Assembly: GCA_003224175.1 (NCBI GenBank)
Contig: QHYQ01000288.1
Location: forward strand, 1-34,265
Length of the DNA: 34,265 nucleotides
Direction of reading: 5' to 3'
From: Acidobacteriota bacterium
GTDB taxonomy: Bacteria; Acidobacteriota; Terriglobia; Acidiferrales; UBA7541
In this document: positions 1 to 9,298 of the stretch, in pieces
Position numbering within the stretch: position 1 is the first letter of the stretch
Layout of the letters: each line of letters begins with the position of its first letter
Notes under the pieces: model-generated
The model's input: only the letters and a program-made list of their open reading frames with translations
The model's database searches: none
What the model was told of the DNA's origin: nothing
Position numbers and translations under genes: made by a program

Positions 1-106
1 TATAGCGCGGTCCGGGCCGGTTATAGAGGGCGAGAAAGTCCGGCGAAATGCGAAATCGCTCGCGTTCGAGGTCGAGGTTGAGCCCGGAATTTTGTAAGTC
101 GCTCAT
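1..106 (-). CDS. hemN: oxygen-independent coproporphyrinogen III oxidase, N-terminal fragment (hemN-like)
   Basis: Only the first 35 codons lie in the window; the rest runs off the left edge. The reading frame starts at an ATG whose last two bases overlap the hemE stop (ATGA), the usual sign of translational coupling. The translation ends in YNRPGPRY, which matches the conserved N-terminal stretch of HemN (Y-x-x-P-G-P-R-Y-T-S-Y-P-T-A) just before the radical-SAM domain. HemN converts coproporphyrinogen III to protoporphyrinogen IX without oxygen, the step after HemE, so the position directly downstream of hemE fits. The radical-SAM cysteine motif is outside the window. A HemW-type relative is less likely because HemW lacks this PGPRY start. 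Confidence 0.72.
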   Translation of the reverse strand, partial: MSDLQNSGLNLDLERERFRISPDFLALYNRPGPRY

Positions 107-1254
107 ACGAAGGACGCCGGGTTCGAGATATCTGCGATCGCCCTGGCACGTGATTCGGGAGAGGTATCCTCGACAGGCGCCGATTGTCCGGCCCGTACAA
201 AAGCCAGAGCATTCTCCACAGGCGTCTCGGGCAGAATTCCGTGGCCCAGATTCAGGATGTGTCCGCGCCCCTGAGTTTGCCGAAGAGCCTCGTTGACCGA
301 GTCCGAAATCGCCTCGGGCGAGGCCAGAAGCAAGCTCGGATCGACATTACCCTGGACGGCTATTCGGTCGCCGAACTTCTCGCGAAGGTGCGCCAAGCCC
401 ATCCGCCAATCCACACTGAGCACGTTTGCTCCGGTCCGCAGAAGGCCCGTGAGCAAGTGATTCGACGCTTTCGAAAAAAGAATCACGGGCGTATCGCGCG
501 GCGCCAGCTCTTCGATCAGGAGCTGCGTCGCCGGAAGCTCAAAATCGCGGTATGTGGGCGCATCCAGTTCGCCGGCCCAAGTGTCAAAGAGTTGCACGGC
601 AGCCGCACCTGCAGCGATTTGCGCCTTCAGGTAGTTGGCGGTGGCGCGAGCAATTTTTTCGAGCAATTTGCGGAAGGTTCGAGGTTCACTCCATAGCATA
701 GCCTTTGCGGCCGGGAAGCCTTCCCGGGAACCGCCTTGCACGAGATAGCAGGCGAGCGTCCAGGGGGCGGCGGCGAATCCGAGGACGGGGACGTCTGCGC
801 CTAGAGATCGGCAGAGCAGGCGGATGGTATCGCTGACGAAGCGCGTCTCGCGTTCGGGATCGAAGGCAGCAAGCGCTTCGACGTGTGCGGCACTACGAAC
901 CGGCGAGGCGATCACAGGCCCGGCATCTCCCAATTCGATCGATGCGCCCATGGCCTCGGCAGGAATCAGAATGTCTGAAAACATGATCACGGCATCGACG
1001 CCCAGCCGACGGTAGGGCTGCAGGGAAACTTCGGCTGCAAGTTCCGGCGTTTTGGCGACTTCCAGGAAGCTATACCTCTCGCGAAGCGCCCGATACTCGG
1101 GCAGATAGCGCCCCGCTTGGCGCATCATCCAGACCGGCACGCGGGGGACTGGCTCCCGGCGGCAGGCACGCAAGAAGAGCGCAGTGCGGCTGGCGTTCGC
1201 GGCGACAAGCTCTGCTGGTTTCGCTTCCACGCGGTTAACTTTTTGGCCCTGCAT
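103..1254 (-). CDS. hemE: uroporphyrinogen decarboxylase
   Basis: Cytosolic enzyme that removes the four acetate carboxyls of uroporphyrinogen III to give coproporphyrinogen III. The protein is 383 residues, slightly longer than the usual 340-355 because of an N-terminal lead of about 20 residues and a C-terminal tail of about 30. Signature 1, PVWMMRQAGRYLPEYR, is at residues 40-55. The catalytic Asp lies in FSDI at about residue 94. LACYLVQGG carries the substrate-site Tyr, and NLGHGILPETPVE at about 335-347 carries the conserved His. The ATG at 1254 is the only good start before signature 1. It is transcribed away from the ccsA-hemA-hemL cluster but serves the same pathway, and it overlaps the hemN start by four bases. 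Confidence 0.96.
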   Translation of the reverse strand: MQGQKVNRVEAKPAELVAANASRTALFLRACRREPVPRVPVWMMRQAGRYLPEYRALRERYSFLEVAKTPELAAEVSLQPYRRLGVDAVIMFSDILIPAEAMGASIELGDAGPVIASPVRSAAHVEALAAFDPERETRFVSDTIRLLCRSLGADVPVLGFAAAPWTLACYLVQGGSREGFPAAKAMLWSEPRTFRKLLEKIARATANYLKAQIAAGAAAVQLFDTWAGELDAPTYRDFELPATQLLIEELAPRDTPVILFSKASNHLLTGLLRTGANVLSVDWRMGLAHLREKFGDRIAVQGNVDPSLLLASPEAISDSVNEALRQTQGRGHILNLGHGILPETPVENALAFVRAGQSAPVEDTSPESRARAIADISNPASFV

Positions 1255-1469
1255 CGTAGCTTAGGCTTGTATTTATGCTTTCCCTCGAATCATAACAAAT
1301 TCAGGCACGAGCCGCATGGGACGAAGTGGCCGCCAGGTGGGATTCCGGCAACCCGTCGTTCTGTATGGTTTGGGGATTGGCCTGGGAAGCGGGTTATCGA
1401 AATTGAGCTCGTACCGGCCAGGCATCTTACCTAATCGAGCTTTTTCGGAGCGCAGGGATCGGCTGTATA
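1255..1469. promoter_or_regulatory. divergent promoter region between hemE and ccsA
   Basis: This 215-bp stretch separates two divergently transcribed haem/cytochrome genes and must hold both promoters. Toward hemE, TTGTTA and a weak TAAATA are 17 bp apart on the minus strand. Toward ccsA, a perfect TATAAT sits at 1466-1471, overlapping the upstream ATG candidate, but no good -35 box stands before it. I see no riboswitch-like structure or convincing operator dyad. The promoter guesses are based on matches to the sigma-70 consensus only. Confidence 0.35.
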
Positions 1470-2303
1470 ATGAGCCGGTTAGCCTTCCCTATGAGGAATC
1501 ATCTAGTTCTGCTCACCATTGTCTCGTACGCCGGGAGTCTTGGCGGCTATGTCGCGTTTCTCGCGACGGCGCGCCGCCTATTTGGTCGGCTGGGCACGCT
1601 GCTGCTGATCTCCGGGCTCGCGTGCCACTATCTAGCGCTCCTCGAGCGTTCCCGTTCGGCCCACACGGTCCCTTACGACGACCTAAACGGCTCGCTGTCT
1701 CTATTTGCGTGGCTGCTTGCGGCGACATATCTGGGATTGGAACTGTTCCATAGAGATCGCTCGGTGGGCGCATTTGTCTTGCCGTTCGTGATCGCCGTAT
1801 TTTCGCTGGCGCAAAGCACGCAAGCGGCAGTACCGGCACCCTCGCCGGCACAAGGGCCGCTCCTAGCCTTGCACATCACGTTGAATGTGCTGGGATATGC
1901 GGCCTTCGCTTTGTCCTTCGTGCTTAGCGCAATTTATTTGGTGCAAAACGGCCTGTTGCGAAGCCGGCGCCTGGGAAGCATCGTCTGGCGGTTTCCGGCG
2001 CTGGAGTCGCTGGAACGTATGAGCCGCAGCAGCGTAATTGTCGGGCTGGCATCACTCTTGGTGGGGATTACTTTTGGACTGCTGTGGGTCAATCGAATTT
2101 GGGGCCGCTACTGGAATGGAGACCCCAAAGAGATCATCACGGTCGTGATTCTGGCGGTATATGCCGGCTATCTCTGGCTGGGCCGAACGAGGTCCTGGCG
2201 CGGCGCCCGGGCCTCCGCGCTCTGCGTATTCAACTTTGTTCTGGTGCTGTTCAGCTATTGCGTCGTCAATCTCTATCTCTCGAACTTTCATCGGTTCTTC
2301 TGA
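1470..2303 (+). CDS. CcsA/HemX-family cytochrome c assembly membrane protein
   Basis: Polytopic inner-membrane protein of the CcsA/ResC/HemX family, which handles haem for cytochrome c maturation or, as HemX, accompanies hemA. The 277-residue protein has about eight hydrophobic segments. WGRYWNGDPKE at residues 211-221 is a variant of the WWD haem-binding motif (family form WGxYWxWDPKE). Conserved His residues are visible at H53 (ACHYL) and H274 (SNFHRFF), plus one in LALHITLN. The neighbouring hemA 47 bp downstream reproduces the hemX-hemA pairing known from several phyla. The start is uncertain: the ATG at 1470 lies inside a TATAAT, while the in-frame ATG at 1491 begins MRNHLVLL just ahead of the first membrane segment and may be the true start. 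Neither has a strong ribosome binding site. Confidence 0.85.
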   Translation: MSRLAFPMRNHLVLLTIVSYAGSLGGYVAFLATARRLFGRLGTLLLISGLACHYLALLERSRSAHTVPYDDLNGSLSLFAWLLAATYLGLELFHRDRSVGAFVLPFVIAVFSLAQSTQAAVPAPSPAQGPLLALHITLNVLGYAAFALSFVLSAIYLVQNGLLRSRRLGSIVWRFPALESLERMSRSSVIVGLASLLVGITFGLLWVNRIWGRYWNGDPKEIITVVILAVYAGYLWLGRTRSWRGARASALCVFNFVLVLFSYCVVNLYLSNFHRFF

Positions 2304-2350
2304 TGCGTGTGCTGAGCATGATTCTTTTCGGGCGACGGGGAAATTAGCCG

Positions 2351-3637
2351 GTGGAGATCGTCCTCATAGGCTTGAATCATCGGACGGCTCCGGTGGAGTT
2401 GCGCGAGCGCGTCTCCTTTACCCAAGAAGCAGCGAAGCTCGCATCTGAACAACTGCGTTCGCAGGGCGTTCTCTCCGAGACGCTGGTGCTCTCTACGTGC
2501 AATCGCAGTGAACTCTACGGAGTACCTCCGGAATCGGCTGCTTCGGCGAAAGAGAGCGCCGGCGCGATGGAACTCTTCCTGGCCACGTTCCATCAGATTG
2601 AACCGGCGGTCCTGAACGACAGCTTGTATCGGCATTATGATCGGGAGGCGGTGCGACATTTATTCCGGGTTGCAGCAGGCTTGGACTCCATGATGCTGGG
2701 CGAAGCCGAGATTCTCGGACAGATCCGCGAGGCGTATCGCATCGCGGTGGACCACGGCGGAACAGGGCCGGTGCTCAACCGCATGTTCCAGAGCGCACTG
2801 GAGGTGGGTAAGCGCGTTCGGGCCGAAACGCAAATCAGCACACGGCCGATGTCCGTGGCTTTCGCCGGCGTCAAGCTGGCGGAGCGGATTTTCGGCAGCC
2901 TGCGATCGCACTCTGCGCTCATTTTGGGTGCCGGGTCGACGGGAGAACAGGTGGTCGCGCATCTGCGCGACCGTGGAATCTCGCGCCTCGGAGTGGCCAA
3001 TCGCTCGCGGCAGCGCGCCGTGGAACTGGCGGAGCGATTCGGGGCGGATGTAGTCGATTGGGAGGCATTGGACTCGGCGCTGATCTGGCCGGACACGGTG
3101 GTCTGCTCGGTGGCCAGTTCTGAACCTGTCGTCTCGCGCGCGGCCGTAAGGCGCGCCATGGCGGCGCGTTCCAACCGCTCGCTGCTGTTCGTCGATCTGG
3201 GAGTGCCTCGCAACGTATCGCCGGGCGTCGCCGACCTGTATAACGTCTATCTCTACGGAGTCGACGACCTGAAGGAGATCGTGGAACAAAATAAACGCGC
3301 TAGGGAAGCCGAGATTCCCAAAGTGGAAGTCCTGGTCGAAGAGCACGTAACCAAGTTTGAGTCCTGGCAGGCGGGCGTCGAGGCCGGCGCTGTGTTGCGG
3401 GAATTACGCTCGCGCCTCGGAGCGGAGCGCGAGGCGTTTCTGCGGGAGAGACTCAGCGATATGCCTCATCTCTCGCCGGACGACAAGCGGCGCATCGCTG
3501 CGCTTATGGACGAATTGCTCGAGCGCGTCTTGCTCGAGCCCGCCGCACAACTGAAAACCGTTCCTGATTTGCGCCGCAAAGTGCAGAACCTCGAAGCGCT
3601 CCGGGATCTTTTCCGCCTCGATCAGGGCAAGCCTTGA
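2351..3637 (+). CDS. hemA: glutamyl-tRNA reductase
   Basis: First committed enzyme of the C5 pathway: it reduces glutamyl-tRNA to glutamate-1-semialdehyde with NADPH. The 428-residue protein has normal family length. IGLNHRTAPVELRE opens the catalytic domain, STCNRSELYG places the nucleophilic Cys at residue 50, and DSMMLGEAEILGQIR follows. ILGAGSTGEQVVAHL near residues 190-206 is the NADPH Rossmann fold, and the C-terminal 100 residues form the helical dimerisation domain. Translation begins at GTG, because MEIVLIGLNH is exactly where the family starts. The stop overlaps the TTG start of hemC by four bases, so the two are co-translated. HemA is usually feedback-regulated by haem at the protein level; nothing in the DNA shows extra control. 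Confidence 0.96.
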   Translation: MEIVLIGLNHRTAPVELRERVSFTQEAAKLASEQLRSQGVLSETLVLSTCNRSELYGVPPESAASAKESAGAMELFLATFHQIEPAVLNDSLYRHYDREAVRHLFRVAAGLDSMMLGEAEILGQIREAYRIAVDHGGTGPVLNRMFQSALEVGKRVRAETQISTRPMSVAFAGVKLAERIFGSLRSHSALILGAGSTGEQVVAHLRDRGISRLGVANRSRQRAVELAERFGADVVDWEALDSALIWPDTVVCSVASSEPVVSRAAVRRAMAARSNRSLLFVDLGVPRNVSPGVADLYNVYLYGVDDLKEIVEQNKRAREAEIPKVEVLVEEHVTKFESWQAGVEAGAVLRELRSRLGAEREAFLRERLSDMPHLSPDDKRRIAALMDELLERVLLEPAAQLKTVPDLRRKVQNLEALRDLFRLDQGKP

Positions 3638-4440
3638 AGTCTTTGCGCATTGGGACCCGGGGCAGTACCTTAGCTCGCTGGCAGGCGGAATTTGTGCGCG
3701 CCGGGCTCGCGCGTCACGGAGTCGCCGCCGAGTTGGTAATCGTTAGCACCTCGGGGGACCGCGATCGGCAGAGCTCTCTCCGCGTGATCGGTGGCAAAGG
3801 CGTTTTCACCAAGGAGCTGGAAGACGCGCTGCTCGAGGAGCGCATCGATCTGGCGGTCCACAGCATGAAAGACATGCCCACGACTCTTCCCGCCGGGCTG
3901 GCGATCGCTGCAATCTGCGAAAGAGAAGACGTGCGCGACGCCCTGATTTCGCGTGGCGGACTCAAGCTCGATCAATTGCCCTCCGGCGCCCGCATCGGCA
4001 CCAGCAGTCTGCGACGGCAGGCGCAACTGCGGCATTATCGCCGCGATCTCGAGATGCTGGATATGCGCGGCAACGTAGACACCCGGCTGGCAAAGGTGGC
4101 GCAAGGCAATTACGATGCGATCATCCTCGCGAAAGCCGGCCTCGACAGGCTCGGGAAAGCAGGGCAAATCAGCGAAATCGTGCCGCCAGAGATCTGTCTT
4201 CCCGCTGCAGGACAGGGTGCCATCGGAATCGAAACGCGCAAACGGGACGACGAGCTTTCCGCTGCGGTGCGAAAGTTGAATCATGATCCATCGCAAGCCG
4301 CGGTGGAAGCGGAGCGCGCCGTGTTGGCGGGACTCGAAGGCGGCTGCCAGGTGCCCATTGACGAAAGACTTGCGCGAGCGATTGGAGGAATTAGGCGCAG
4401 AGGTGATCTTACTTCCTCTCGTGCGTTTTCTGGAGCCTGA
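3634..4440 (+). pseudogene. hemC: porphobilinogen deaminase, C-terminal domain missing
   Basis: HemC polymerises four porphobilinogens into hydroxymethylbilane. Start TTG overlaps the hemA stop. Domains 1 and 2 are intact: RIGTRGSTLARWQ at residues 5-17, HSMKDMP with K79/D80, GTSSLRRQAQL at 122-132, and AAGQGAIGIE at 191-200. The dipyrromethane-cofactor cysteine is C238 in LEGGCQVPI. The family then continues for roughly 65-75 more residues (domain 3). Here the match stops at once after VPI, and a further 26 residues are simply the hemD coding sequence read in the wrong frame. The gene is therefore truncated by a deletion that joins hemC to hemD near base 4358. I mark it as broken, but an assembly loss is equally possible because the rest is perfectly conserved. 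Confidence 0.8.
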
Positions 4441-5119
4441 GAATACTGCCGATCTCGATCGTGCCATTCGATCGCTGGAACAATTTGACTGGCTAATTTT
4501 CACCAGCGCCAATGCGGTGACGTTTTTCCTGGGAAGGTGCCGCGCGCTGGGATGCGGGTCGGCCAGCGGGCGCACCAAGATCGCGGCCGTAGGTTCGGCG
4601 ACGCAGTTGGCTCTCGAGAAGGAAGGTCTACAAGTGGCGTTCATCCCCGCGGAATTCAGCGGAGCAGGACTTGCCGCGGAACTGGGCGGAGCAATTGCGG
4701 GAAAGAGCGTTCTGCTGCCGCGAAGCGACCGCGCGGGCGAGGAGTTGCCCTCGCTGCTCCGAAAAGCTGCAGCCAATGTCACCGAGGTGGTTGCTTACAG
4801 GACGGCTGGGCCCGAAACATTTGATCGCAGACTAATCGAGGCGATACGCAGCGGGCAGGCTGACGCGGTCACATTCTTCAGTCCTTCGGCTTTCCACGAA
4901 TTTCAGAATCTCGTGGGGCCCGATGGCCTTGCCAAGTTGAGTTCTCGGGTGGCGTTCGCGGCGGTTGGGCCGGTGACGGCGGAAGCGATACGAGGCGCGG
5001 GGTTGCCGGCAGTTATAGAAGCAGACAAGGCAACCACAACCTCGCTTGTAGCGGCTCTGGAGCGCCATTTTTCGGTGCCCGAAATCGAGCGCGGCGGGCC
5101 CAGAACAAAAGCGGTGTGA
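4358..5119 (+). CDS. hemD: uroporphyrinogen-III synthase, N-terminus probably truncated
   Basis: HemD closes hydroxymethylbilane with inversion of ring D to give uroporphyrinogen III. From the in-frame TTG at 4358 the protein has 253 residues. LRERLEELGAEVILLPLVRFLEPEN corresponds to the family's opening after its first beta strand. IFTSANAVTFFLGR, KIAAVGSATQLALEKEG, VLLPRSDRAGEELP and a C-terminal TFFSPSAFHEF plus AVGPVTAEAIRGAG are typical. The usual first 15-25 residues (G-x-x-I-L-V-T-R) are absent. Upstream codons in this frame lie within hemC and read as nonsense, so the true start seems to have been lost in the same deletion that removed the end of hemC. Whether the TTG can act as a start is unknown. 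Confidence 0.82.
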   Translation: MTKDLRERLEELGAEVILLPLVRFLEPENTADLDRAIRSLEQFDWLIFTSANAVTFFLGRCRALGCGSASGRTKIAAVGSATQLALEKEGLQVAFIPAEFSGAGLAAELGGAIAGKSVLLPRSDRAGEELPSLLRKAAANVTEVVAYRTAGPETFDRRLIEAIRSGQADAVTFFSPSAFHEFQNLVGPDGLAKLSSRVAFAAVGPVTAEAIRGAGLPAVIEADKATTTSLVAALERHFSVPEIERGGPRTKAV

Positions 5120-5131
5120 CCGGAGGGAAGC

Positions 5132-6109
5132 ATGACATTTCCAGTACAACGGCCGCGACGCCTGCGCCGCACCGAGGCCCTGCGCGGCATGACGCGCGAA
5201 ACGCGCCTTTCCACCAGCGGCTTCGTTTATCCCATGTTCGTCGGGCCGGGCAAAGCGACACGCGTGGAGATCAGTTCGATGCCGGGAGTCTATCAACAGT
5301 CAGTCGATCACATGTTGGAGGAATGCCGGGAAGTCGAAGGGCTGGGAATTCCCGGAGTGATCCTCTTTGGCATCCCCGAACACAAAGACGAGCGCGGATC
5401 GGAGGCTTCTTCGCCCAGTGGCGTAGTGCAACGGGCGATCGAGGCCATTCGCCGAGCCAAGCTCAATCTTGTGGTCATTACCGACGTTTGCCTGTGTGAG
5501 TATACAAGCCACGGACATTGCGGCGTGATCGAAAATGGCGAAGTGGCCAATGATCCGACGCTGGAGTTGCTTGCAGAGGAGGCGCTATCTCACGCGCGGG
5601 CGGGCGCTGATATGGTTGCGCCTTCGGACATGATGGATGGGCGCGTAGCGGCGATTCGGCAGGCGCTCGATGCACACGGTTTTTCGCAACTTCCGATATT
5701 TTCCTACGCCGCTAAATATTGTTCCGGATTCTACGGACCCTTTCGGGAGGCGGCGCAATCAGCGCCTCAGTTTGGGGACCGGCGCAGCTATCAGATGGAT
5801 CCGGCAAATGCGCGAGAGGCCTTGCACGAAGTGGCGCTCGATTTGGAGGAAGGTGCCGACATCATCATGGTCAAACCAGCGCTCCCTTATCTGGACATCA
5901 TTCGCCAGGTCCGGGACCGCTTTGACGTCCCCGTGGGTGCCTACAATGTAAGCGGCGAATACGCGATGGTCAAAGCCGCCGCGCGCAATGGATGGCTAGA
6001 AGAAAAGCGAATCGTGCTGGAAGTTCTGACGTCGATTCAACGCGCCGGTGCGGAGATCGTGCTGACGTATCATGCCAAGGACGTGGCGCGATGGACCAAG
6101 GCTTGCTGA
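5132..6109 (+). CDS. hemB: delta-aminolevulinic acid dehydratase (porphobilinogen synthase)
   Basis: Condenses two 5-aminolevulinate molecules to porphobilinogen. At 325 residues it has normal length. The catalytic lysines are K195 in [15 protein letters not shown] and K248 in [11 protein letters not shown]. The metal loop [14 protein letters not shown] carries cysteines 120, 122 and 130, which marks this as the zinc-dependent class and not the magnesium/Asp-rich class. A clear GGAGG ends about ten bases before the ATG. It sits 12 bp after hemD and 30 bp before hemL, evidently in the same operon. Confidence 0.97.
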   Translation: MTFPVQRPRRLRRTEALRGMTRETRLSTSGFVYPMFVGPGKATRVEISSMPGVYQQSVDHMLEECREVEGLGIPGVILFGIPEHKDERGSEASSPSGVVQRAIEAIRRAKLNLVVITDVCLCEYTSHGHCGVIENGEVANDPTLELLAEEALSHARAGADMVAPSDMMDGRVAAIRQALDAHGFSQLPIFSYAAKYCSGFYGPFREAAQSAPQFGDRRSYQMDPANAREALHEVALDLEEGADIIMVKPALPYLDIIRQVRDRFDVPVGAYNVSGEYAMVKAAARNGWLEEKRIVLEVLTSIQRAGAEIVLTYHAKDVARWTKAC

Positions 6110-6139
6110 GCGAAAATGTGATTTGCGCTAAATTCTTGA

Positions 6140-7471
6140 GTGTTCACTCAGGAGCAGCCCGGCGTGGGAAGCATCCCGGAAAAAGAGCACAGCCGTTCGC
6201 AAAAGGCCTTTGAGCGCGCCCGCCGCGTACTCGTGGGCGGCGTCAATAGTCCCGTGCGCGCTTTCGGCGCGGTGGGCGGCATGCCCATCATCGTGGACCG
6301 CGCGCAGGGAGCCCAGGTCTGGGACATCGACGGCAATGCCCATACCGATTTCATCTGCTCCTGGGGTGCCCTGATTTTGGGACACGCTCACCCGGAAATC
6401 GTGGCTGCTTTGGCGGAGCAGGCGGCGCGTGGCACGAGCTACGGCATGACCGCGGAACTGGAGATCGAATTAGCGGAGATGCTGCAAAAGGCGCTGCCCT
6501 CGATGGACCTGGTGCGGTTCGTCAGTTCCGGCACAGAGGCAACTATGAGCGCGGTTCGTTTGGCGCGCGCGGCGACTGGCCGAAATTTCATCGTTAAATT
6601 TGAGGGCGGCTATCACGGACATGGCGATAGCTTTCTGGCTAAGGCAGGCTCCGGCTTGGCCACTTTGGGTATCGCGGCATCTCCGGGCGTTCCTCAGGGG
6701 CTGGCTGAACTTACGCTGGATGCGCCCTACAACGACCTGGCCGCAGTCGAGCGCCTCTTCGAGAGGCACGGCAAGGTCATTGCGGCGGTGATTGTCGAAC
6801 CGATCGCAGCGAATATGGGCGTAGTTCCGCCGGCAGAGGGTTTTCTCTCGGGATTGCGCGAATTGACGCGGCGCCATGATGCGTTACTTATCTTCGACGA
6901 GGTCATCACCGGCTTCCGCCTGTGCTTTGGGGGCGCGCAAAATCTTTTTGCTATCGAGCCGGATCTGACAACGTTGGGCAAGATCATTGGCGGCGGCTTG
7001 CCCGTCGCTGCTTATGGAGGGCGTCGAGATTTGATGGAGAAAATCGCCCCTTTGGGCCCGGTCTATCAGGCGGGTACGCTATCCGGTAATCCGCTGGCCA
7101 TGCGAGCGGGGATCGAGACGCTGAAGCGCCTCGCCTCGGATGGCTTCTACGATTCCCTCGACCGAAAGGCCGAGATTCTCGCGGACGCCATGCGGCAAGC
7201 TCTTTCTGACTGGGGCATCGCCGGCCACGTGGCTCGCGCGGGATCGTTGCTGACATTATTTTTCACAGCAGGTCCGGTTGGAAACTATGCTGCCGCCAAG
7301 GGATCCGATACGCGCCGCTTCGCGTCCTTCTTTCAGGAGATGCTGCGCCGGAAGATCCTTTTGCCTCCGTCGCAATTCGAGGCGCTCTTCGTCTCTGCGG
7401 CACACAATGACGACGATATGCGCCGCACAGTCGCCGCTTGCCGTGAGAGTCTTGCGGCGATTCGGTCCTGA
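6140..7471 (+). CDS. hemL: glutamate-1-semialdehyde 2,1-aminomutase
   Basis: PLP enzyme that isomerises glutamate-1-semialdehyde to 5-aminolevulinate, the product consumed by HemB. PGGVNSPVRAF-like GGVNSPVRAF is near the N-terminus. GGYHGHGDSFLAKAGSG and FDEVITGFR (D253) line the cofactor site, and TLGKIIGGGLP supplies the PLP lysine, K281, in the 443-residue reading. The first in-frame start is GTG at 6140, with no ribosome binding site. The in-frame GTG at 6164 has GGAG nine to ten bases upstream and gives MGSIPEKEHSRSQKAF, a better fit to the family, so the protein is probably 435 residues. It is the last gene of the hem operon. Confidence 0.96.
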   Translation: MFTQEQPGVGSIPEKEHSRSQKAFERARRVLVGGVNSPVRAFGAVGGMPIIVDRAQGAQVWDIDGNAHTDFICSWGALILGHAHPEIVAALAEQAARGTSYGMTAELEIELAEMLQKALPSMDLVRFVSSGTEATMSAVRLARAATGRNFIVKFEGGYHGHGDSFLAKAGSGLATLGIAASPGVPQGLAELTLDAPYNDLAAVERLFERHGKVIAAVIVEPIAANMGVVPPAEGFLSGLRELTRRHDALLIFDEVITGFRLCFGGAQNLFAIEPDLTTLGKIIGGGLPVAAYGGRRDLMEKIAPLGPVYQAGTLSGNPLAMRAGIETLKRLASDGFYDSLDRKAEILADAMRQALSDWGIAGHVARAGSLLTLFFTAGPVGNYAAAKGSDTRRFASFFQEMLRRKILLPPSQFEALFVSAAHNDDDMRRTVAACRESLAAIRS

Positions 7472-7699
7472 TCGCATTCTCCCGCCCGTAACTCAAACAC
7501 GCCTGTGAACAAAATTTAATATTGCCGGCTAGGAGTGGTGTTATTCTGAAACCGTTGCGGCCGAACGCGTTGCCGCCCGAGGATTCGGTGCGTGGGCGGT
7601 TCCACGGGCTAGGGAGGCGTCGCTGAATCGGTTCAGGCTCGCTACTGCAATTCGGGCCGGCAGTGCTTCCTCTAGACATCTTCTTCCAGGTGTCCCCCC
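7472..7699. other. intergenic region between hemL and ppx
   Basis: No open reading frame with a ribosome binding site was found here. The A/T-rich patch around 7508-7526 would suit a promoter for the next gene, but I could not place a matched -35/-10 pair. No intrinsic terminator (hairpin plus T-run) follows hemL. The long GC-rich 5' stretch from 7555 may form RNA structure, though no known motif was recognised. Confidence 0.4.
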
Positions 7700-9298
7700 A
7701 TGCCATTAACCCCCTCGCCACTGGTGATTGCTGCGCTCGACGCGGGATCGAACGCGATCCGTGCGGTCGTGGCCCGTGCCAGCTCGGCCACGGAGATCCG
7801 CGAACTTGCCAGCGCGCGCTGGTCGGTTCGGCTGGGTCATAACGTATTTACGAGAAAAAGACTGGACCCGCGCACGATGTCCCGGGCCGTCGAAGCCTTC
7901 CTGCATTTCCGGAGCCTGCTCGACCGCTACGAAGTGGATGAATACTCGGCGGTCGCCACCAGCGCCATGCGGGAAGCCGTCAATCGCGATGTCCTGATCT
8001 CGCGTATCTACCGCGAGGCCGGCATCGAGCTCACAGCGATCGGTGCGGCGGAAGAGGCGCGGCTCGTACGCGAGGCTGTCTTCGCGGTGTCTGTCGGGCG
8101 ATTTGCCCCGCGTTTGATTCTCGATCTCGGCGGCGGCAGCCTGGAGATGAGTTTCCTGCGCGGACGAAGAGTCGATCGCGGATTCGCGCTTCCGCTCGGC
8201 ACGGTTCGCCTGATGGAACAATTTGATCTGGCCGGACCGTTTACACCCGAGGCTTTCGGCGCGTTGCAGGCGCACATTCGCTCCGTGCTGCGCTCGCAGC
8301 TTCGGGGTTCGATGCAGATCGGCCGCAGCTCCGCTGTGGCTTGCGGAGGCAATGCAGAGGCGCTCGCTCGAGTTGCCCCGGGTCCGCGGGTGGCGGGTTT
8401 CAATACTCTGAATCTCCGCCGTCTGCGGGAGTTGCTCTGGGAGATTCTGCGGCTCGATGTGGACGGCCGCATGGATAGTTTTGGCGTGCGGCGCGATCGC
8501 GCCGAAGTTATGGGCGTGGCCGCGGTCTTGTTCACGACGCTCGAGGAATTGCTGGACGCGCGGCAACTGATTATTCCCGGTGTAGGCGTTCGTGAAGGAG
8601 TGCTGCATGAATTGGCGGCAGCCCATTTTGGTCCGGCGAGCGCTCATGACGAAAGGGCGGAGGCCCTGCGCCAGCAGGCGCGCCGCTTTGCAGCGAGAAT
8701 GCACTCCGATGTCGGCCATTGCGAACATGTGCGCAGGCTGGCGGCGCAGCTTTTTGATCAACTGGCGCCTGTTCACGAACTGCCCTCCGCGCAGCGGGTC
8801 ACGCTCGAATTGGGAGCGCTTCTGCACGACGTCGGCGTCGCGGTGAATGCACGCGGGCACCATAAGCATGGCGAATATCTGGTGCGGCACGCCGATATTC
8901 CGGGGCTCAGCAAGCACCAGCAGGCCGTGGTGGCCTGCCTGGTGCGCTATCATGGCGAGTCCATGCCCGACCTCCACCATCGGCTTTATAGTTCGCTTGC
9001 GGAAGCGGACCGCGCGCGCGCGTGCCAGTTGGCCGCGCTGCTGCGCGTCGCGGTGGCGCTGGATGCGGGGGGAACGCAGGTGGTGCGTCGCGTGGACGCG
9101 AAGATTCAGCCCCGAACGATTCTCATACGCATGGCCACAACTTCCGAGGCTCAGGTCAATCTTCGTGAGCTGCACCGCAAGGCAAAATTCTTTGAAAGGG
9201 AGTTTGGCGTGCCTCTGCGATTCGCCTGTGTCCGGCGGCTTCAAAATGGAAACGCGGCACGGCGTAACGGCCTTATCGCCCGGCGTTCCGCAGCGTGA
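7700..9298 (+). CDS. Ppx/GppA phosphatase with C-terminal HD domain
   Basis: Likely exopolyphosphatase, releasing phosphate from polyphosphate, or guanosine pentaphosphate phosphohydrolase. The N-terminal half is an ASKHA-fold Ppx/GppA domain. AALDAGSNAIRAVVAR forms the first phosphate loop, SAVATSAMREAVN the conserved segment, and DLGGGSLEMSF near residue 144 the second phosphate loop. From about residue 335 an HD-type domain follows: HCEHVRRLAAQLFDQL, then LLHDVGVAVNARGHHKHGEYLV near residue 373, then VRYHGE. These supply the metal-binding His and Asp residues. At 532 residues it has the length of long Ppx proteins such as E. coli Ppx. The SixA and CHAD genes that follow suggest polyphosphate metabolism as its context. 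The exact substrate cannot be told from sequence. Confidence 0.87.
   Translation: MPLTPSPLVIAALDAGSNAIRAVVARASSATEIRELASARWSVRLGHNVFTRKRLDPRTMSRAVEAFLHFRSLLDRYEVDEYSAVATSAMREAVNRDVLISRIYREAGIELTAIGAAEEARLVREAVFAVSVGRFAPRLILDLGGGSLEMSFLRGRRVDRGFALPLGTVRLMEQFDLAGPFTPEAFGALQAHIRSVLRSQLRGSMQIGRSSAVACGGNAEALARVAPGPRVAGFNTLNLRRLRELLWEILRLDVDGRMDSFGVRRDRAEVMGVAAVLFTTLEELLDARQLIIPGVGVREGVLHELAAAHFGPASAHDERAEALRQQARRFAARMHSDVGHCEHVRRLAAQLFDQLAPVHELPSAQRVTLELGALLHDVGVAVNARGHHKHGEYLVRHADIPGLSKHQQAVVACLVRYHGESMPDLHHRLYSSLAEADRARACQLAALLRVAVALDAGGTQVVRRVDAKIQPRTILIRMATTSEAQVNLRELHRKAKFFEREFGVPLRFACVRRLQNGNAARRNGLIARRSAA

Noticed and set aside
4283-4440. A natural HemC-HemD fusion protein
   Set aside because: The two parts are in different frames and key segments of both are absent.
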